Source of the DNA: Candidatus Pelagibacter sp.
GTDB taxonomy: Bacteria > Pseudomonadota > Alphaproteobacteria > Pelagibacterales > Pelagibacteraceae
Length of the DNA stretch: 9,694 nt
Assembly (NCBI GenBank): GCA_016777545.1
Contig: JADHRH010000028.1
Span: 1-9,694, forward strand
Reading direction: 5' to 3'
Shown here: positions 7,321-9,694 of the stretch, piece after piece
How positions within the stretch are numbered: position 1 is the stretch's first letter
How the letters are laid out: each line of letters begins with the position of its first letter
The notes under the pieces: generated by a model
What the model was told of the DNA's origin: nothing
The model's database searches: none
What the model saw: the letters and a program-made list of their open reading frames with translations, nothing else
Program-made: the position numbers and the translations under genes

Positions 7321-7503
7321 ATGAAAAATTTTTATGTAATTGAAGGCGAACATACCAACCCTAACGAAATTAAAACATTACTGAAGAATACTGAAAAAAA
7401 ACATGGCCCCTTTGAAGAACAAGAAGCTAATCAGATTGCAAAGGGATTAATTCAAAAAAATATAGATGATTTTTATCATCGTGCTTGGGTCATAAAAAAC
7501 TAG
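7321..7503 (+). CDS. Small DUF4170-like protein
   Basis: This 60-residue protein starts MKNFYVIEGEHTNPN, has GPF at 29-31 in the middle, and ends with an Asp-Asp-Phe-Tyr-His-Arg segment before WVIKN. The pattern (Tyr-Val-x-x-Gly-Glu near the start, GPF, then an Ala-rich helix and a final strand with Arg) matches my memory of DUF4170, a small alphaproteobacterial family of unknown function. No signal peptide or membrane segment is present, so it should be cytoplasmic. A purine-rich AAGAAAG a few bases before the ATG may serve as a weak ribosome site. Its TAG lies in the tetranucleotide CTAG (7500-7503), which also provides the stop of the convergent CoA-binding gene. Confidence 0.72.
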   Translation: MKNFYVIEGEHTNPNEIKTLLKNTEKKHGPFEEQEANQIAKGLIQKNIDDFYHRAWVIKN

Positions 7504-7937
7504 CTCTGCAAAACAGGAAAAGCTGGGTTGATATTTAAAAAAAGCTTTTGATATTCCATTTTAGTGCATCTATTTTCAATGTATTCAATATCATTACTCT
7601 CTACCAACTCTTTAGCAACATCACTTTTAATTCCAAGTTGTAACCAAAGAACTTTAGCTCCAATTTTAACACTCTCTTCTGAATACTTATTGGCTTCTGC
7701 AGATGGTCTAAATACATCTACAATATCAATAGGTATTTTAATATCTTCAAGTTTTTCAAAAACCTCTTCTCCTAAAATTTTTTGACCCTTTGCACTTGGG
7801 TTAACTGGGATAACTCTAAAGCCATACTTCTGCATATATTTCATAACTATAGTTGAGGGTTTTTTATCATCTTTACTAACACCCACCATTGCAATTGTTT
7901 TATACTTTGAGAGAATTTTTTTTATTTTATCATTCAC
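7500..7937 (-). CDS. CoA-binding domain protein, YccU-like
   Basis: This 145-residue single-domain Rossmann protein belongs to the CoA_binding_2 family. Motifs in order: IAMVGVSKDDKKPS (15-28, nucleotide loop), GFRVIPVNP (39-47), DIVDVFRP (71-78), VLWLQLGI (96-103) and NRCTKMEY (122-129). The family has the fold of the CoA-binding domain of succinyl-CoA synthetase alpha but no catalytic half. Its physiological role is not established; sensing or carrying an acyl-CoA is a common guess. The start is GTG at 7937-7935, overlapping the TAG of the crotonase gene by one base (TAGTG). No ATG in frame occurs before residue 18, which lies within the nucleotide loop, so the GTG is well supported. It is the last gene of the minus-strand block that enters from beyond 9694. 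Confidence 0.88.
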   Translation of the reverse strand: MNDKIKKILSKYKTIAMVGVSKDDKKPSTIVMKYMQKYGFRVIPVNPSAKGQKILGEEVFEKLEDIKIPIDIVDVFRPSAEANKYSEESVKIGAKVLWLQLGIKSDVAKELVESNDIEYIENRCTKMEYQKLFLNINPAFPVLQS

Positions 7938-8722
7938 TACTTATGTTTCCACTTAGGTTTTCTTTTTTGCAAAAATGCTGAGATCCCTTCTTTTGCATCC
8001 ATTGCCATCATATTTTTAGTCATCATTTTACTCGTATATGCATAAGCTTTTCTCAATGGCATTTCTAATTGATTATAAAAAGTTTGTTTTCCAATTTTAA
8101 TTGTAAGGCTTGATTTTGAAGCAATAGTTTTGGCAATTTTTAATACTTCATTATTTAATTTTGATTTAGCAAAATGATTATTAATTAGTCCAATTTCTTT
8201 TGCATAATTTGCTTTAATAGGTTCACCAGTTAATAACATTTGCATCATTCTTTTTCTATTAACTTTTCTACTAACTGCAACCATTGGTGTACTACAAAAT
8301 AAACCAATATTTACTCCTGGTGTTGCAAAAATTGCATCATTAGTACTGTAAGCAAGATCACAACTTGCAACTAACTGACAACCTGCTGCAAATGCTGCCC
8401 CATGAACTTTTGCAATAACTGGTTTTTTTCCTTCAACTATTTGAAGCATCAATTTTGAGCAAAGATTAAAAAGTTTTTGATACTTTTCTCTTTTTTTTAA
8501 TCCACTCACTTCTTTTAAGTTATGACCTGCGCTAAAACCTTTGCCAGCACCTTCAATAATAATTGCTTTAACATCGTTATTATTATCTAATCTTTTAAAA
8601 ACTTTGATTAGGTCGTTTAAATTTTTAAATGAAAGTGCGTTATATGTTTTTGGCTCATTAATGATGATTGAGGCAATATCTTTATTTGAAAATTTTACTT
8701 TAATATTACTTAAGTTTGCCAT
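7937..8722 (-). CDS. Enoyl-CoA hydratase/isomerase-family protein, ECHDC3-like
   Basis: This 261-residue protein has the crotonase fold. It closely follows the ECHDC3 subgroup: KGFSAGHNLKE (61-71, oxyanion-hole loop), VHGAAFAAGCQLVASCDLAY (106-125), FATPGVNIGLFCSTPMVAVSR (132-152), MLLTGEPIKA (162-171), and a C-terminus like EGISAFLQKRKPKW. The two glutamates of classical enoyl-CoA hydratase (Glu144 and Glu164 in rat) are replaced by Gln116 and Gly136. It is therefore unlikely to be an ordinary hydratase and may act as a hydrolase, isomerase or decarboxylase, or only bind an acyl-CoA. Its start overlaps the nucleotidyltransferase-like gene by 17 bp and is preceded by purine-rich GAGAGAAG. It is coupled to the downstream CoA-binding gene, which suits an acyl-CoA-related job. 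Confidence 0.9.
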   Translation of the reverse strand: MANLSNIKVKFSNKDIASIIINEPKTYNALSFKNLNDLIKVFKRLDNNNDVKAIIIEGAGKGFSAGHNLKEVSGLKKREKYQKLFNLCSKLMLQIVEGKKPVIAKVHGAAFAAGCQLVASCDLAYSTNDAIFATPGVNIGLFCSTPMVAVSRKVNRKRMMQMLLTGEPIKANYAKEIGLINNHFAKSKLNNEVLKIAKTIASKSSLTIKIGKQTFYNQLEMPLRKAYAYTSKMMTKNMMAMDAKEGISAFLQKRKPKWKHK

Positions 8723-9080
8723 CTTCTCTCATTTTAGCTCTAATTTTAGTTGCCGATATTTGTTGAATTTCCTCTGATAAAACTATTTCTTCAATTTTAT
8801 AACCAACTCCTCTACCGTAACAAATATTTGTAATATTGGGTACTAATATCACCTTAAATCTACCTTCAAACTCTGGGTTTAATCTTTCTTCAATATTCTT
8901 TTTCACTGTGTCAAAATCAAATGGGTTATCATCAACTCCTTGAACGTCTCTTATTTGAATACAAACTTGTCCAGTTTTTTTAATAATTTCCTGAAATAAA
9001 GCATAATGACCATCATGAAATGGTTGCCACCTTCCTAACATTTGTGCAGTTGGTTTTTTATTGTCCCATTTGTAAGTCAT
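8706..9080 (-). CDS. HxGH-family nucleotidyltransferase-like protein
   Basis: This 124-residue protein has the two hallmarks of the cytidylyl/adenylyltransferase superfamily: GRWQPFHDGH (16-25, with His22 and His25 forming HxGH) and ISATKIR (108-114, the ISSTxxR-type loop that holds the triphosphate). Between them is IRDVQGVDDNPFDFDTVKKNIEERL (43-67). Such enzymes transfer AMP or CMP from a nucleoside triphosphate to a phosphorylated small molecule. Length is at the short end, but both active-site loops are intact. Substrate is unknown; NMN adenylyltransferase-like and ATP-sulfurylase-like roles are conceivable but unsupported. The ATG overlaps the kinase-like gene stop by one base (TAATG), and a strong AGGAGA (9093-9088) sits 7 nt upstream, so this start is secure. 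Confidence 0.85.
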   Translation of the reverse strand: MTYKWDNKKPTAQMLGRWQPFHDGHYALFQEIIKKTGQVCIQIRDVQGVDDNPFDFDTVKKNIEERLNPEFEGRFKVILVPNITNICYGRGVGYKIEEIVLSEEIQQISATKIRAKMREDGKLK

Positions 9081-9487
9081 TATTTTATCTCCTTTAATAT
9101 TATTGGTGCCCAGTATTTAGCATCTTGAGTTGTGACCTGACAATCAAATTTTTCAGGCTTTACAAACATTTTGTTAGTATCATCAAAACGTCCTTCTTTT
9201 ATTGTGTTTACCCAAATAATATAATCAGCAGGAAATAAGTTTCTAGCTTCAGGAGTTGGGCAAACAAAATCTGCCACAACATAATTTCCCTCATCTTTCA
9301 ATTTTTTTGCAAAATCTGCCATTCGCTTTGATTGTCTTATTCTTCCTTGTTCTGAAAAATCCCAATCATTAGCTTCTTTTCTAACCTCATCAGCATTCAG
9401 TCTTTTGGCATTTAACATTGGTGCTATTTCATTTGCTAAAGTTGTCTTGCCCGAGCCGGGTAGACCCATTATTAAAATTATTTTCAT
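9080..9487 (-). CDS. Short APS-kinase-like P-loop kinase
   Basis: This 135-residue protein opens with a Walker A motif, MGLPGSGKTTLA (7-18). LNADEVR (30-36), FSEQGRIRQSKRMADFAKK (44-62) and VVADFVCPTPEAR (70-82) follow, matching the order and spacing of adenylyl-sulfate kinase (CysC). The C-terminal part, EGRFDDTNKMFVKPEKFD (98-115), differs from true APS kinases, and the protein is some 40-60 residues shorter than usual. It may phosphorylate another nucleotide-linked or hydroxylated small molecule. No sulfate-assimilation genes are nearby, and known SAR11 isolates lack assimilatory sulfate reduction, so PAPS synthesis is doubtful if the organism is of that group. It starts 1 bp after the stop of the Rieske gene and overlaps the nucleotidyltransferase-like gene. 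The two together suggest a two-step phosphorylation/nucleotidylation. Confidence 0.82.
   Translation of the reverse strand: MKIILIMGLPGSGKTTLANEIAPMLNAKRLNADEVRKEANDWDFSEQGRIRQSKRMADFAKKLKDEGNYVVADFVCPTPEARNLFPADYIIWVNTIKEGRFDDTNKMFVKPEKFDCQVTTQDAKYWAPIILKEIK
9088..9093 (-). promoter_or_regulatory. Strong ribosome binding site of the nucleotidyltransferase-like gene
   Basis: AGGAGA on the minus strand is 7 nt from the ATG at 9080, inside the end of the kinase-like gene. It is the best Shine-Dalgarno in the window and suggests this protein is translated well. Confidence 0.75.
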
Positions 9488-9488
9488 T

Positions 9489-9694
9489 TTATATTAAATT
9501 TTCTGCTACCCATTTATGAAATTGATGGGTTGGATTATCCATTATTGGAGAAAAATTTCCACCATTATAAGTAGGAGAATTTCTTCCTTCTTGCATACCT
9601 TCAATAGCTTTTATATCCTCTTTCATTACTTCTTTCCAAAATTCAGAATTTTTTTTTCTCATTTCAGCTAATTTGCTTCCATTTGCACTTTCAT
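9489..9694 (-). CDS. C-terminal end of a Rieske-type ring-hydroxylating oxygenase alpha subunit
   Basis: A frame open from the window edge to TAA at 9491-9489 gives the last 67 residues. They contain EDIKAIEGMQEGRNSPTY (25-42 of the fragment), FSPIMDNPTHQFHKWVAENL and the C-terminus. This matches the end of the catalytic domain of Rieske non-heme-iron oxygenase alpha subunits, where an E-D-x-x-x-x-E-x-x-Q-x-G-R-x-S-P pattern precedes a His-rich 'HxFHxWV' tail. Such enzymes hydroxylate or demethylate small organic compounds using electrons from a separate reductase. The Rieske cluster and iron ligands lie beyond the window, so the substrate is unknown. It is upstream of, and almost touching, the kinase-like gene, so it probably heads or belongs to the same operon. 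The frame stays open through a run of nine A residues (9657-9649). Confidence 0.75.
   Translation of the reverse strand, partial: ESANGSKLAEMRKKNSEFWKEVMKEDIKAIEGMQEGRNSPTYNGGNFSPIMDNPTHQFHKWVAENLI

Noticed and set aside
8541..8777. Plus-strand hydrophobic frame of 78 codons opposite the crotonase and nucleotidyltransferase-like genes
   Set aside because: It spans the junction of two well-supported minus-strand genes. Its hydrophobic look comes from the antisense of Lys/Asn/Ile-rich codons.
9080..9487. True adenylyl-sulfate kinase (cysC) of sulfate assimilation
   Set aside because: It is too short, has a divergent C-terminus and no sulfate-assimilation neighbours, so I did not give the gene symbol.
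9649..9657. Run of nine T as a possible frameshift in the Rieske oxygenase gene
   Set aside because: The frame read through the run gives family-like sequence on the downstream side and stays open upstream to the window edge. No shift is needed.

Overview
The window is A+T-rich, by eye about two thirds A+T. Genes are tightly packed, often sharing a base between stop and start codon. The proteins look alphaproteobacterial: an ETF/ETF-quinone oxidoreductase set, a dimethylglycine-dehydrogenase-like flavoenzyme, a DUF4170-like protein and a YccU-type CoA-binding protein. A streamlined marine alphaproteobacterium of the SAR11/Pelagibacterales type fits best. This is inference from composition, compactness and gene content; no rRNA or other phylogenetic marker is present.

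Layout. (1) 1-218: the 5' end of an unidentified minus-strand gene, then a 103-bp divergent intergenic region with a 15-bp direct repeat in two copies. (2) 219-434: a small plus-strand gene for a C-terminally membrane-anchored protein. It converges with no spacer on (3) a minus-strand block at 6212-435: DMGDH-like dehydrogenase, etfB, etfA, ETF-QO. The first three genes are linked by TAATG stop/start overlaps. (4) 7286-6272, minus: a flavodoxin-fold NAD(P)H:quinone-oxidoreductase-like gene, overlapped by a gene for a secreted protein resembling DUF4864. (5) 7321-7503, plus: a 60-aa DUF4170-like protein. (6) 9694-7500, minus: the C-terminus of a Rieske-type ring-hydroxylating oxygenase, a short APS-kinase-like P-loop protein, a HxGH nucleotidyltransferase-like protein, an ECHDC3-like crotonase and a CoA-binding protein, nearly all overlapping or 1 bp apart.

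How they work together. Block 3 reads as one electron route. An N-methyl-amine substrate, probably dimethylglycine or sarcosine from glycine betaine, is demethylated by the flavoenzyme, whose GcvT-like half can pass the one-carbon unit to tetrahydrofolate. The electrons go to the EtfAB heterodimer, then to ETF-QO at the membrane and on to ubiquinone. Block 6 has no assigned pathway. Its Rieske oxygenase, small kinase, small nucleotidyltransferase, non-canonical crotonase and CoA-binding protein are packed as one transcription unit, and it is the part of the window most likely to hold undescribed biochemistry.

No tRNA, rRNA, CRISPR array, insertion sequence or convincing rho-independent terminator was seen.
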